Shown here: one piece after another, positions 13,597 through 24,063 of the stretch
How the letters are laid out: each line of letters opens with the position of its first letter
Numbering within the stretch: position 1 is the first letter of the stretch
From: Oxyruncus cristatus
Lineage: Eukaryota > Chordata > Aves > Passeriformes > Cotingidae
Assembly (NCBI GenBank): GCA_013399855.1
Contig: VXAY01001310.1
Coordinates: 1-64,000 of the forward strand
Direction of reading: 5' to 3'
DNA: 64,000 nucleotides
Notes under the pieces: model-generated
What the model saw: the letters and a program-made list of their open reading frames with translations, nothing else
What the model was told of the DNA's origin: nothing
Databases searched by the model: none
Made by a program: the position numbers and the translations under genes

Positions 13597-14128
13597 GAAT
13601 CACAGAATTTGAGGATCATAGAATCATAGAATCAACCAGGTTGGAAAAGACCTCTGAGATCATCAAGTCCAACCCTTGATCCAACATCACTGTTGTTACT
13701 AGACTATGGCACTAAGTGAAGCATCCAGTCTCATCTTAAAAACTTCGAGGGACAATGAATCCACCACCTCCCCGGGCAGCCCATTCTAATGCCTGATTAG
13801 TCTCTCAGTAATTTTTTTTTTCCTAATATTCAACCTAAACTTGCCCTGACAGAGCTTAAGATTGTGCCCTCTTGTCCTACTGCTGGTTGTCTGGGAGAAG
13901 AGACCAACCCCCACCTGGCTGCAACCTCCTTTCAGGGAGTTGTAGAGAGTGATGAGGTCTCCCCTAAGCCTCCTCTTCTCCAGGCTAAACAACCCCAGCT
14001 CCCTCAGCTTCTCCTCATAGGACTTGTACTCAAGCCTCTTACCAACCTCGTTGCCGTTCTCTGGACCTGCTCCAGCACCATAATAGTCTTCCTGAACTGA
14101 GGGGCCCAGAACAGTTCGCAGTACTGTG
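13597..14128 (-). mobile_element. CR1 LINE 3' end, minus strand
   Basis: Read on the minus strand this is a 5'-truncated CR1. It starts at the CTGGGCCCCTCAGTTCAGGA block near 14100, runs through the TGGAGAAGAGGAGGCTTAGG block near 13970 and the GTCCCTCGAAG segment near 13745, and ends in the diagnostic TCAGAGGTCTTTTCCAACCT box and ATTCTATG repeats at about 13611-13660. It is better preserved than the copies at 12.0 and 33.8 kb and so probably younger. Open frames of 127 and 95 codons on the minus strand are chance readings of its 3' UTR. Confidence 0.95.
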
Positions 14129-14711
14129 ACAGAGAGACAGACTGAGTAAAAAAAAAAAAAAAAAAACACTCTGTGGATTCTGACAATGTCCCATTGATCC
14201 TCTTCTTGTAGTCTTGGTGGGAGTGAGAGTCACAGTTTTGACAAAGTGATAATTGCAGTTTGAATCCATCGAGTGAAACCCAGGGTGATGAGGGAAGAAG
14301 GTTGAGTGGGGAGGGAAGAAACCCATTTTTGTGAGGAAATTTCAGGGTGGTGAGGGAATACCAGGTATTGAGTGAAGTCTACGCCATCTTTATTGGGCTT
14401 AGGTTAGGTGGGAATGCCCCAGTACCTCCCCTGTGGCTGGGAATTTTACAATGAATGTTGTAATAGTGGATTACAGAACATTTCAGAAGTCTTTGACACC
14501 TTTTAAGATGTTACAGCTGCCTGTTAACATCAGCACAGGTGATTCAATTATGACCCATAAGCAGACAGGCTGTGTGTGAATAGTCCCAGTGCTTCCCCAG
14601 AATGAGAGTTATCACAGCTGACTCATTTGAGTAAGGACAAAGAGACTTCCCTTAGCAGGATTTGCCTCCCTCCTTCTCTTGTCCAACCCCCATCTTGTAG
14701 CCTGAGGTCTC
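14129..14711 (-). other. GC-richer unclassified segment, possibly LTR-derived
   Basis: Starts with an A19 run at 14148-14166 next to the CR1 5' end. On the minus strand there is an AATAAA at 14389-14394, followed by pyrimidine-rich sequence resembling an LTR R-U5 region. No TG...CA ends or target duplication could be set, so this is only a suggestion. Confidence 0.3.
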
Positions 14712-15205
14712 AGGTGTGCTCATCCTCAGCACCTGGGTGGTTACTTTACACATCATCAGCTTATGCTTTGATTGAGCAAGCCATTAGCATTACCACTTTC
14801 ACACTTGTGGATACATTCTTCTCCTGGGATAATTGGACAGTAGTACCACCTTTATCTTACCTCGAGTTCCTGTCACAGTCCAAATAGTTGGCATATTCCT
14901 GGGGCAGTAGACTTGGGTGAGTAGTGGCTTCTCTGCAGTTTGCTATAGCGGACAAAANAGGTGTGCTCATCCTCAGCACCTGGGTGGTTACTTTACACAT
15001 CATCAGCTTATGCTTTGATTGTCCAAGCCATTAGCATTACCACTTTCACACTTGTGGATACATTCTTCTCCTGGGATAATTGGACAGTAGTACCACCTTT
15101 ATCTTACCTCGAGTTCCTGTCACAGTCCAAATAGTTGGCATATTCCTGGGGCAGTAGACTTGGGTGAGTAGTGGCTTCTCTGCAGTTTGCTATAGCGGAC
15201 AAAAG
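14712..15205 (+). repeat. 247-bp direct tandem duplication with N at junction
   Basis: Copy 1 (14712-14958) and copy 2 (14959-15205) are collinear at an offset of 247. The only difference seen is AG versus TC in the GATTGxxCAAGCC segment, and the last base of copy 1 is an unresolved N at 14958. The near identity and the N exactly at the join suggest an assembly stitch or a very recent duplication. The 86-codon frame at 14627-14887 is accidental. Confidence 0.95.
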
Positions 15206-15654
15206 TCTTTCAGTGATTTTAGAAATGTTTAAGCCATAAACCATTTCAGTGTCTCACAATTGGAAATCCTTGTTAGTGTAGAAAGGTAGATTCCCTGACT
15301 TCTTTCAAATTTTAAACTAGGAGCAGTTGATATTACCTCATTGCTTCAGATATCATGACTCCATATTTCAAAAGGGCTATTTTGCATAGTGCTTTGTGCT
15401 AAGTCGTCACAAAATAAGAACTCTGCCAGACTGGTCAAAACTATAAAAATGGCAAATTCTGAGAATCTTCAGGGAAATTATTTAATAATTTTACCCCAGA
15501 GAGGAGTGTGCAGGACAAAAGCACAAGAATAAGCAGAAAAATTGAGGTTAAGACTACTGGGAATTTTTACTACTGGAAAGCAATACTCTTAACATAAAGA
15601 TCTTCAATAGTGGCTAGTAAGAATGAGATTCAATTCAGCAAAATTTTACTGTAT
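15206..15654. other. Unique sequence, no gene seen
   Basis: Nothing recognised between the duplication and the next CR1. Confidence 0.5.
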
Positions 15655-15917
15655 CCAAGGGAATGGCTTGAAGTTGTGTCAGGGGGAGGTTTTTGGTTAG
15701 ATATTGGAAAAACGTTCTTCACCCAGAGGGTGCTTGGTTGCTGAAACAGGCTCCCCAGAGGAGTGGTCACAGCACCAAGCCTGGCAGAGTTCAAGAAGCG
15801 TTTGGATGATACTCTCAGGCACACGGTGTGACTCTTGGGCATGGTCCTGTAAAGGGCCAGCATTTGGACTTGCTGATCCTTGTGGGTCCCTTCCAACTTG
15901 ACATATTCTGTGATATG
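15655..15917 (+). mobile_element. CR1 LINE 3' end, plus strand
   Basis: A 5'-truncated CR1 tail. It contains the GGGAATGGCTTGAAG start of the 3' UTR, a TTAGATATTGGAAAAACGTT block, the CAGGCTCCCCAGAGGAGTGG block, then TTGGACTTGCTGATCCTTGT, the GGGTCCCTTCCAACTTGA box and an ATTCTGTGATATG end. The GATCCTTGTGGGTCCC version of the end differs from the TCAGAGGTCTTTTCC version at 13.6 and 47.5 kb, so it is another CR1 subfamily. It is the same end type as the SINE at 44.6 kb. Confidence 0.93.
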
Positions 15918-18205
15918 TTGTAGTCACTTGGTGGGATACGCAATCATGGGAGGAGGTTTAACCCACCTATATTTACATGGAATGACAGACCTGGAATTTA
16001 GTATTTAACAGGCACCTGGGAAGGGTTCGAAATTCCCCCACCCTGGTGTGAACTTTAGCAAGGTTTGCTGGCGTGCAGACATTGTCTCTGTGCCCTGATG
16101 CCCTGGTGCCAATCACTGGAATGAAAACAGAGGGTTTTTTTGTTTTAGGTTTTTTTTTAATGCTAATCAAAGAAACTAAGTACTGATAAAACTGGATACA
16201 GCTATGTCCTCTCACCCATCACAGAGAAACACTAGACAGACATTTTAAATTAGACACACAGTATCACACTGTGGAAGTGAGATGACGTGCTGGAAAAAAA
16301 TGAAGAGATTAAGTAAAAGGGAGGTTAAAGATGACTGTAATTTTGGTACTTCAATTTGCTATTATTGAATGTACTTTCAAGACTATTTTCCATTAAGAAA
16401 AGAAAAAACTTAGATAAAAGGAGCACTGCGTGGCTGAAGTTTGACTGCACAGTCTTACTTCCTTTCACAGTACAGTTGCTAGAAGAACTATGCTTCAATT
16501 AGGTGGCAAGGTGATTTAACAAGACATGAATTTGACAGTGGTATGGTGTCCTAGTTAAGATGAAATTGCACTGTATAGACTAAATGGACTTGGGTAGTAA
16601 AAGGTTTTAGTCAGAAATTTCTGCAATTTTATGAACTACATGACTTCCGTGAACAACAAGAAGTACAATGTGGTCCAGAAGCTGGATGTGTTGTGGTAGA
16701 GGCTCGATCCATACTTTCTGTAGTGCTGGGCCAGGATCTGGTTTCTGTGAGTGACTCTGGGAAGCACTGGTTACAAGACTGTGCAGAGGATCCCTACCGC
16801 ATGAGTGTCTTGTTCATAGTCTCTCTGTGCTTAACAACTAGCTGTCACAGTTTGCTCCTCTGGAAAACTCTGAACATGTTCAGAACTTTCGCAATGATTA
16901 ATATGTTTGCATCTTTCATAACCAATGCTTATCAGGCTGATTATGTGCAAGGTACTACTCAATCCTTATAACTAAGCTATGCTCTTATCCTGTAGGTCTA
17001 ACTAAACTTATGCTAACACAGTTGTCAACTAGTGCTATGTTGTGCTATCTGCACGCACTGTATGACTCAGGAGTAGCAAGTAGAACATGTATTTGTAAAT
17101 ACACATTATGTAAAAAGAAATCCAGAGATTTCCTAGTTTATTTTCTTAATTTGATCTCAGTATAATAAAAAATTTTGGAACAAATTATTAAAGAAAGAAT
17201 AAATTAAAACTAACAAGTAAGTAGAAAATGTAACAACATTCAAGATCTATTTAAAGAAAGAAAAAAAGAGAAATCCTGATATTTGATGAAGAAATTAAAC
17301 AAAAAGAGGACAAGTAAGTCTAGTAATAATGAGTCTGAGAGTCAAAAATTAGTATATATATTTTCTCTTGTATGTCAATAGAAATAAAATAAAAGATTAA
17401 AGTAGGGATACAAATGATTAATACTTTTGTAGGAAACAGGATGTTCTGCACTGCTGTTGAAATTTGTTAACCTAGGAGCTGGATTTTGGTCTGAAGTTAA
17501 CATCTCAAATTGTTATTTCAGGGCAAGTTCACTATTTACAGATTTGATTTGCTTTCTCCTCCTATTATTAACAAACTCCTATATGTTAGGTCTATTTATT
17601 ATTATGTAGTAATAATCAGCCATAATCCTTGTTTTCTGAAAAAAAATTGAAATTTGTGAATGTTAAGGGACGTCCAATTGACTTGAATTGATAATGTAGT
17701 CACTAAAAGGAGTTAAATTGTTGTTTGCTAAGACTGAAGAGCAATTTCTTGAAGGAGCAGCAAAATACACTTCATAGTCCATTTCCAATGGCACTGTGAA
17801 GGAACCATCTGTGGATTTATTTGCTAGAATGCCTTTGCCACCAGAAATTCCACTCACAGTGTTTTATGAACATGCAGAGTTTCTGGGGTTGATATGTTCA
17901 CTGGACACTATAGAGCTCTTTGGAGAAATAAAACTAAGGAATGCTGATTTATAAGTATGCTCTCAGATTTGCATATATTAATAAAATTAGACTTAGGAGA
18001 GTGATAATTTAGTTTTGAGCTTAGCAACTGTGTAAAGTTTAATATACACAAGTCCCCAGTGGTTTAGATTCTCACAGTCAATTATTGAGGTCAATATTTT
18101 TGTGGTTTACTGTTAGTAAATGATTTTTCCCAAAGGACTGAGTTTGAAGAGAGAATTATTTTTTTTCAGTGATCAAATGACTTGTTAGAATTCCAGGATT
18201 CTGTG
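15918..18205. other. Unique sequence, no gene seen
   Basis: Mostly AT-rich, with a GC-richer patch at about 16000-16110. The frames at 16693-16971 (92 codons, plus) and 17663-17857 (64 codons, minus) are the only ones with protein-like composition. Neither has a recognised domain. Confidence 0.5.
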
Positions 18206-18267
18206 TAAAATAAAAAAAAAAATAAAAAAATAATAAAAAAAAACCACCAAAAACAAACAAACAACCC
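18206..18267. repeat. A-rich tract grading into A/C-rich
   Basis: A runs broken by T, then AAACAAACAAACAACC. Same class as the other A/C-rich tracts. Confidence 0.85.
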
Positions 18268-18526
18268 TGATTTGTTGCTAGTGATAGAGTAGTTTTCTCC
18301 ATTACAAGAATGTGGCATAATTAAATAATTTATTAGTCATAGAATGAACATTTTAAAACAGTAAAATTATTTAAAATCCCTTTTAGTATAATTATGGATA
18401 GGAGATTTTTACAGTTGTCCTGGTTTCAGCCAAGGACAGGTTTACTTTTTTGCAGTAGCCAAGAGAGGATGTGGCTGAGGGGGAATGGCCAGGACCCCAA
18501 TGTTATTCGATGCCACCTCTCATCAT

Positions 18527-19010
18527 TGCTGGGGGCAGGAGAAAAGGAGTCTTTGGCTTCTGAGAAGAAGGGTGTGACGCATGTCGCCAGGAAAAACAAC
18601 ACGGACTCGCAGGGCTCTTTTGGCAGGTTGTCGAGGTCTGGGGCAAATCCAGTTTATTAAGGGGATGCTCCCTCTTTTATAGAGGGAGCTGGGGAAGATT
18701 CTGGAAACTGGTAGGTACATAGTATAAAAGGAAAGGGTAGGAAGGGCCTTCTTCAAATATGGAATAGGATAGGAGGGTACAATGCTACATAGGGAAAACG
18801 GGGGTGGAGAAATTCCTATTAGGGAAAATGGTGCACTGCACCAAACCTTAACCAATCAAAAATTTGAAATAAACTGAAGATAAAACTGACGGAAAAGGAA
18901 TAATAGAACTGGGGTACGATAATAAAAACCAACATGCATTAACAGTGGTAATAACAATAACTGTCCATTTAGGTAAATAGTCTCATAGTTCGATTTTCTG
19001 TCCATTACAG
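18527..19010 (-). mobile_element. Nested LTR, minus strand (ERVK-like), limits approximate
   Basis: On the minus strand the order is an inverted CCAAT box in TTGATTGGTTAAGG near 18855, a TATA box (CTATAAAAG) at about 18674-18682, an AATAAA at 18653-18658, then a GCGAGTCCGTGTTGTTTTTC segment near 18600 as U5. This order with only about 20 bases between TATA and the poly(A) signal fits a short-R LTR as in alpha/betaretrovirus-like elements. The left end may be near 18527 or near 18580; the right end is uncertain, and 19010-19080 could include a scrap of internal sequence. The 61-codon minus frame at 18856-19041 lies over U3 and has no recognised domain. Confidence 0.6.
18667..18689 (-). promoter_or_regulatory. 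TATA box in the loop of a perfect 9-bp inverted repeat
   Basis: GCTCCCTCT at 18667-18675 and AGAGGGAGC at 18681-18689 pair perfectly around a five-base ATAAA (minus strand) loop. With the flanking T and A this makes the CTATAAAAG core promoter of the nested LTR. The AATAAA follows about 20 bases downstream on the same strand. Confidence 0.7.
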
Positions 19011-19470
19011 ATTCCAGTATGGGTAGATTTCTTTCTTCCACTTTTCAAATGTCTCCCACGGGATCCGTTGACTTCCCACAAGGGTGTAGCTTCCAGTCAG
19101 GAAAAAACATGGTGGATGGAGTGGTTGGAATAGCATGGTGCTGGTCTCAAGCCAAAGGGAGCAGTGGGATGGCACCAGCTGCAAGGCAGGGCAGGTCAGG
19201 CTCAGTGAGCATTTTGCTTGTGAATCACTCTCTCTTTTATATACTTTTGTTATAGTGTTGTTGTTACTGTTTGTTTTCTTATCTCATTGCTGTTTCCAGT
19301 AAATTACTCTTCTCTCAGCCCGTGATCTTCACCTGTTGTGGCTCCAGTTCTCAACTTCATCCCACCACAGTAGCAAGGGCAAAGGGAAGGGGGAGCTACA
19401 GAGCAGTGTGTGTTTCAGAGGAGTCTCGGTGGAAACACTGAATTGGCAGTATCATTCCTAAACCACAACA

Positions 19471-20099
19471 ACAGCTAATACAAGTTCATATCCAAACCTT
19501 TGTTCTAACTTTGAGCATATCAAAATGTAGAAATGGTAAGACCTAGCATTTTGGTTCAGATCATTATGAAGGCAGAAATCAGATCAAGAATATAATTAGG
19601 AGTCACATGACTTTTCAGTAGCTTTTCTGAGGTGTTTTTCTTTCATCATTTGTCTTTGCATGCTTCCGTAGAACAAAATGTAAAGAAAACAATACACACT
19701 ATTTTGATTTAACCATTGGTTTAACTCTCTAAGACAGCAGACCCGGAGCTACGAGCTCAACTAGAAGTTTTATTTTAAAAAATATACAAGGTTCCAAAAT
19801 TTTGCACACCGAATATTTTGAAGAGCTTTTGGTTCTTAATACCTTGAGGTAGCGTAAAGAGAATACAATGCATGTGTTTTCTCAGGAGATACTTTTACTA
19901 ATAATTTTAGAAAATCTGGGAGATCTTGGCAAAAGTTCAATAGGGTAACATACAACCAAAATTCCACAATGATGTAACACATGTTAATCTGCACAGTTTG
20001 GCAAAATCCGTCTCTCTGGATTTAAGTTACCCAAAATATTAAGGAAGATATTAAGAGAGGAAAAAGAAGAGCAAAGAAAGAGAGAGAAAAGATGTTAAG
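19471..20099. other. Unique sequence, no gene seen
   Basis: AT-rich with a purine-rich stretch at about 20040-20095 (GAAAGAGAGAGAAAAG). No feature recognised. Confidence 0.5.
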
Positions 20100-20480
20100 A
20101 TAAGATCATACCTACCACCAGAGAGTCTTTTGCAAGTCCAGCTTCCACAATGCAGGTGGCCGGTCTCAAGGGAAATAGAGACCTGTACTGCTATTTTTAT
20201 GTGCTCTGGCCCCCTGTTGCCACTCATCCCAGGTGGGACTTCCTGCCCACTGGCCACTCTGGGTCTCTAGAGCAGAGTGAGGGGCAGTGCTTGGTTGGAG
20301 TGCGTCAGCCAATCTAAGACTGGGTTAGGGGTTCCAGAGGGTGTGGTGTGGAGCAGAGCTCTCAGGCTACTTTTGCTCCAGAGTTGCCCCAGGAGTCTTG
20401 CAGGGACTGGAATATGGGATACAGCATTCTCTCAGCTCTGTGAGATTTGACACACGCACTTGAGTTGGTTCTGACCCAAT
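20100..20480 (-). other. GC-richer island with promoter-like motifs on the minus strand
   Basis: About 380 bases clearly richer in G+C than both flanks. On the minus strand an inverted CCAAT motif in GATTGGCTGACGC (plus 20302-20314) lies about 110 bases before a TATA-like ATAAAAATAG (plus 20191-20200). A donor-like GGTAGGTATGA follows at about 20108-20118. It may be a truncated LTR or an alternative first exon. No TG...CA ends or known family could be assigned, so the call rests on composition and short motifs only. Confidence 0.3.
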
Positions 20481-23237
20481 AATAAATAATCCAATGTCTC
20501 AAAAACTCTCAGAAAATTACTTTGTGGAGGGAATATCTTTCTTTCAAAAATGTACTGAAATCTGAAATTGACGTTTGTGATGACATCTAACTAACATCAA
20601 GTCAAGGAAGACTGAAAACTCACTTCAGGAGAAATATTACAGTTCTTAAATGCAGTTCGTGCATGGAATTGCAATACATAATACAACACCCTGAATAATA
20701 AAATGTCTGGAACAATTTTAGAAATCTGAAGTAATTTCTCTGTGTGTGAGTTTTCTGATATGCGGGTTCAGTTCCAGTTTTCATGTTGATGAAATTAAAC
20801 ATTATCTAAAACAATTGATAAAAAATCATACACTAGATAAATAGAATCTGTGAAGCAGTGTCAGTCAAGAATAATTCTAGTGAAAATAGCAGGGATCCCT
20901 TTAGTTTACAATGTGCTACTGACATCTGAATCTGCCACAATTTCTCACTTACTTGTGATAACATTAAAGTTGGCAGACGTTTTCTCATGCAATTCTAGAT
21001 TTTAGGAAAGAAAAGTATAGGTTTAGGTGGTTTTGCCTTTTTTTCAGTGACAGCCTTGTTAGAGGGAGGTATCATACAAGTATAGAATTATTTCCTGTAA
21101 GAATTCAATCACAAAATGGATGCAATCACAGTAACACTTGAAAACTTTCTGATTCATAGAGTTGTGATACCAATATTATTTGGATCCCATTGTACCCTGG
21201 CAAATTTAGAACCTGTTTCAAACCTACCGTAAATGTGTTGTTTTCAAACTCTGTTAAAGGATGTCAAAAGAAGAGATTAAAATTTTTTTTGTATGCTGAG
21301 AACTTAGGTACGGGCAAAGTCTGTTCATGTGTTTTTATTGCATCTGCTAACACCTTCTTAAACTCCCATATGAATTACAAACTATAATGCTAATCCAAAC
21401 CTAACCGAAAAACTAACTGAAACTGAAGACTGGAATTTAAACTGCACAAAACCAGCAGTTTAGTAATCAACTATATTTTATCTGAACTTTGAGCTGGAAT
21501 AAACAGTTGCAATACAACTTAAAAAAATTATTTCCCACATTAAGTTGAATATCATACATTTCTTCCGACTGATGTGGTTAAGGAGATTCCTAAAATATTG
21601 CTGAAGGAGATACTGATATACAATACAGGATCTAGAGCAGAGACAGCTGAAGGTAAGGTGAAATTTCTTTGGTTCTTTGAATGACACAAGATACTAGATT
21701 TACACAAATAAATTGAACACAAGATTTATCTTGACTACTGTGAAAATTTGCATCTCAAGCACTGAATTAGGTGCCCAAACATAAGAGTCTGCTCACCTCT
21801 CACGTTCTCTAGATTATCTTACACAGTTTCAACTATAGCTGGCAGATGTGTTACAGATGTCCTACAGGACACCTAAGTTCTGCTGATGATGCAGCCTGAG
21901 CTCAAAGAAAGTAGCAAGTGTCATCTAAAAAAACACTAGACACCTGTATTTAGGCAACTGAATAGATACCTCTGTATTTATATGTGTGAGCTGAAATCTA
22001 TTTCTACATTTAGGCACCCAAATATTGGAGTCTTATAACTCCAATAATATAATGGAGAGAAGTTCCATGTGAACACATTGTGGTGGTAATGATAATAGAG
22101 GATCTAGACCTTTCCAGTGTCAGGAAGAGGAAATCTCAGGGTTTCTGACTTCTAACATTTCTATTTATTTCTTATGTGGTCAAAGTCTGGATTTCTTAGG
22201 TGCTTGTTTTAGTTATCTCAAGAACATTACCCTAACTGTGTGAACACAATCTTGACATTTAGACCATAAATAGAAAACAGGTTTTGATTGTTGACTTTGT
22301 TTTAAACTGTAATATTAATCATTATTACTTCAAACAGACACATTGGCAAATAATGGAAATTATTGAAATGATGGTGAAATTGGAAATTTTAAAACATTAA
22401 ACAAATTAACTATTGTAACAGCAGCATGGCAGCATACAATGGGAAGAGAATGTTCAGCTGACCCAAAAAAAGAAGAGCGGTGAAGTATAGAACTGCTAAG
22501 TGAAATCAATTTTGTGTTTAATCCATGCAACTACTGATAAACCAGATCCTACAGCTTCCAAGATAGAATTAATTACAATTACAGATTTGATAAAAAAGTC
22601 AATAATTGCTTGCTGAAGCATTTAAACAATCAGCCTCTGTTTTTGAAACTTCCAGTAATCAATCTGTGTCTCATGCTTCAGGGGCATTTTTTTTGTTGCT
22701 GCATGCCACATGCTGGAATACTTTTGCTAGTATCAACAATATTTTGTAGGTTTAATTCTAAGCTATTGCAGTGATGAACAACGGCTCAAATGTCTAATTG
22801 TCTTCTAATCATGAAATAAAATAGCACCTCTGATGAAATGCTTAACAAGATAAAAGTATCTTCTCCATCCTAATTGTACTAGAGGAAAATATCAATAATA
22901 ACTACGTTATATTTTGAAGTGTGTGGGTGGAATGGTGGTTTCTTTAGTTCCAGTCCTGAGACAACCTATCGTGACTTAACTCAGACATGTTGGGAAGGGA
23001 CCTTCAGGCTTGCCACCATTTTCCTTCAATGATTCCTCTGGAATGACACCTAAGTATGAAGCCATGGAAGTACCTTCTATAAATATATATGTGCCTCCTC
23101 CACGATACCATGCTCTTTGTGCTCTGGTCTCTAGGTGGGTTGTTGGTGAACACCTTCTTTTAATTTAAATGGAAGTATAAAATCTTTCCATTTTTCTTCT
23201 TTGCAAAGCTAAGAATAATAACTGTTCAGTGGAGGTA
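20481..23237. other. AT-rich unique sequence, no gene seen
   Basis: No transposon or gene recognised. A GGGAAGGGACCTTCAGG string near 22990 faintly recalls a minus-strand CR1 end but has no supporting flanks. The small frames at 21190-21387 and 21478-21687 lack domains. Confidence 0.5.
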
Positions 23238-23274
23238 AAAGTAGTGATAAAGTAGTGATAAAGTAGTGATAAAG
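23238..23274 (+). repeat. 11-bp tandem repeat, 3.3 copies
   Basis: The unit AAAGTAGTGAT occurs three times without a mismatch, followed by AAAG. Confidence 0.9.
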
Positions 23275-23967
23275 ATACTCTTTGTTATTCCTTGGTGATA
23301 TAACGAAAAAGTTGCTCATCATTAAAGAATTACACTTTTGAACACCATAACTAGACAAGAACAGACTTTTGACAGAAAAACTTTGCATTTGAATGAATAG
23401 CATGGTACATTCTATGTATGTATTTATAAATATATAGAAATAAATTTTTAGTTATAGTTTTAGGCGCTTGTTAATACCAAGTGGAAGACAACATTAAAAT
23501 GTTGACATTAAAAGGTTTGGTCATGAAAAGAACAAGAAGAACCATCAGAATCTGAAGTTATTTGTATCTACTGACTTTATAAAAGTTTTCTTTTTATAAG
23601 ACCATTAACATTGAATTAATTTATTTTTAAAATGTTTTTCTTTGTATATGGCAGTTACATTACTGTATCACAGATGGTAAAGATGACACTAGTAAAATTT
23701 TATTTTGACCAGTTTCTATGTACATGTAACACAACTAGAAGACTAGCTGAATATGAACAACTATGTTTTTACTAAATATACTGCAGGAAGATTTGCTAAT
23801 AATAAGTCCCTGTAAAAGGGTACAAAAAATTGTGTGAATTGTTCCTTTATTTTACTTTATGTTGTAGGCAAGGAATGCTGAATTTGTGTGAATTTATATT
23901 ACTTTTCTCATTTCAAGTTTCCTAGAATTTAATTAGTCAACTAACTGCTGTAAAGTCAAAAAAAAAC

Positions 23968-23970
<3 letters not shown>
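23275..23970. other. AT-rich unique sequence, no gene seen
   Basis: No feature recognised. Confidence 0.5.
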
Positions 23971-24003
<33 letters not shown>

Positions 24004-24004
24004 A
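23971..24004. repeat. T31 homopolymer next to the gap
   Basis: Thirty-one consecutive T at 23971-24001, then GCA, then the gap. It could be a minus-strand poly(A) tail, but the adjoining sequence is missing. Confidence 0.9.
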
Positions 24005-24063
24005 NNNNNNNNNNNNNNNNNNNNNNNNNNNNNNNNNNNNNNNNNNNNNNNNNNNNNNNNNNN
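24005..24063. other. Assembly gap (59 N)
   Basis: A run of N directly after the T31 tract. The true size and content are unknown. A single N also occurs at 24395. Confidence 0.99.

Larger units (their letters stand above)
18416..19470 (+). mobile_element. Solo LTR (ERVL-like) split by a nested LTR
   Basis: Begins TGTCCTGGTTTCAGCC at 18416 and ends AAACCACAACA at 19470, the TG...CA ends of a common avian LTR group. The 3' part carries the known TTGCTGTTTCCAGTAAATTA segment near 19290 and the CCCGTGATCTTCACCT segment near 19320. It is flanked by ACAGT (18411-18415) and ACAGC (19471-19475), which fits a five-base target duplication with one change. No retroviral internal region accompanies it, so it is a solo LTR. 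Its middle, roughly 18527-19080, does not follow the group and holds a second LTR in reverse. The ERVL assignment is from memory of similar sequences. Confidence 0.8.

Noticed and set aside
13786..14326. Minus-strand frames of 127 and 95 codons
   Set aside because: They lie in the CR1 3' UTR and the A19 run, where no CR1 protein is encoded.
16693..16971. 92-codon frame with a hydrophobic middle
   Set aside because: Single hydrophobic stretch only, no domain, no splice or promoter context; consistent with chance.
22980..23035. Possible minus-strand CR1 3' end (GGGAAGGGACCTTCAGG)
   Set aside because: The flanks do not follow CR1 and the terminal octamer repeats are absent.
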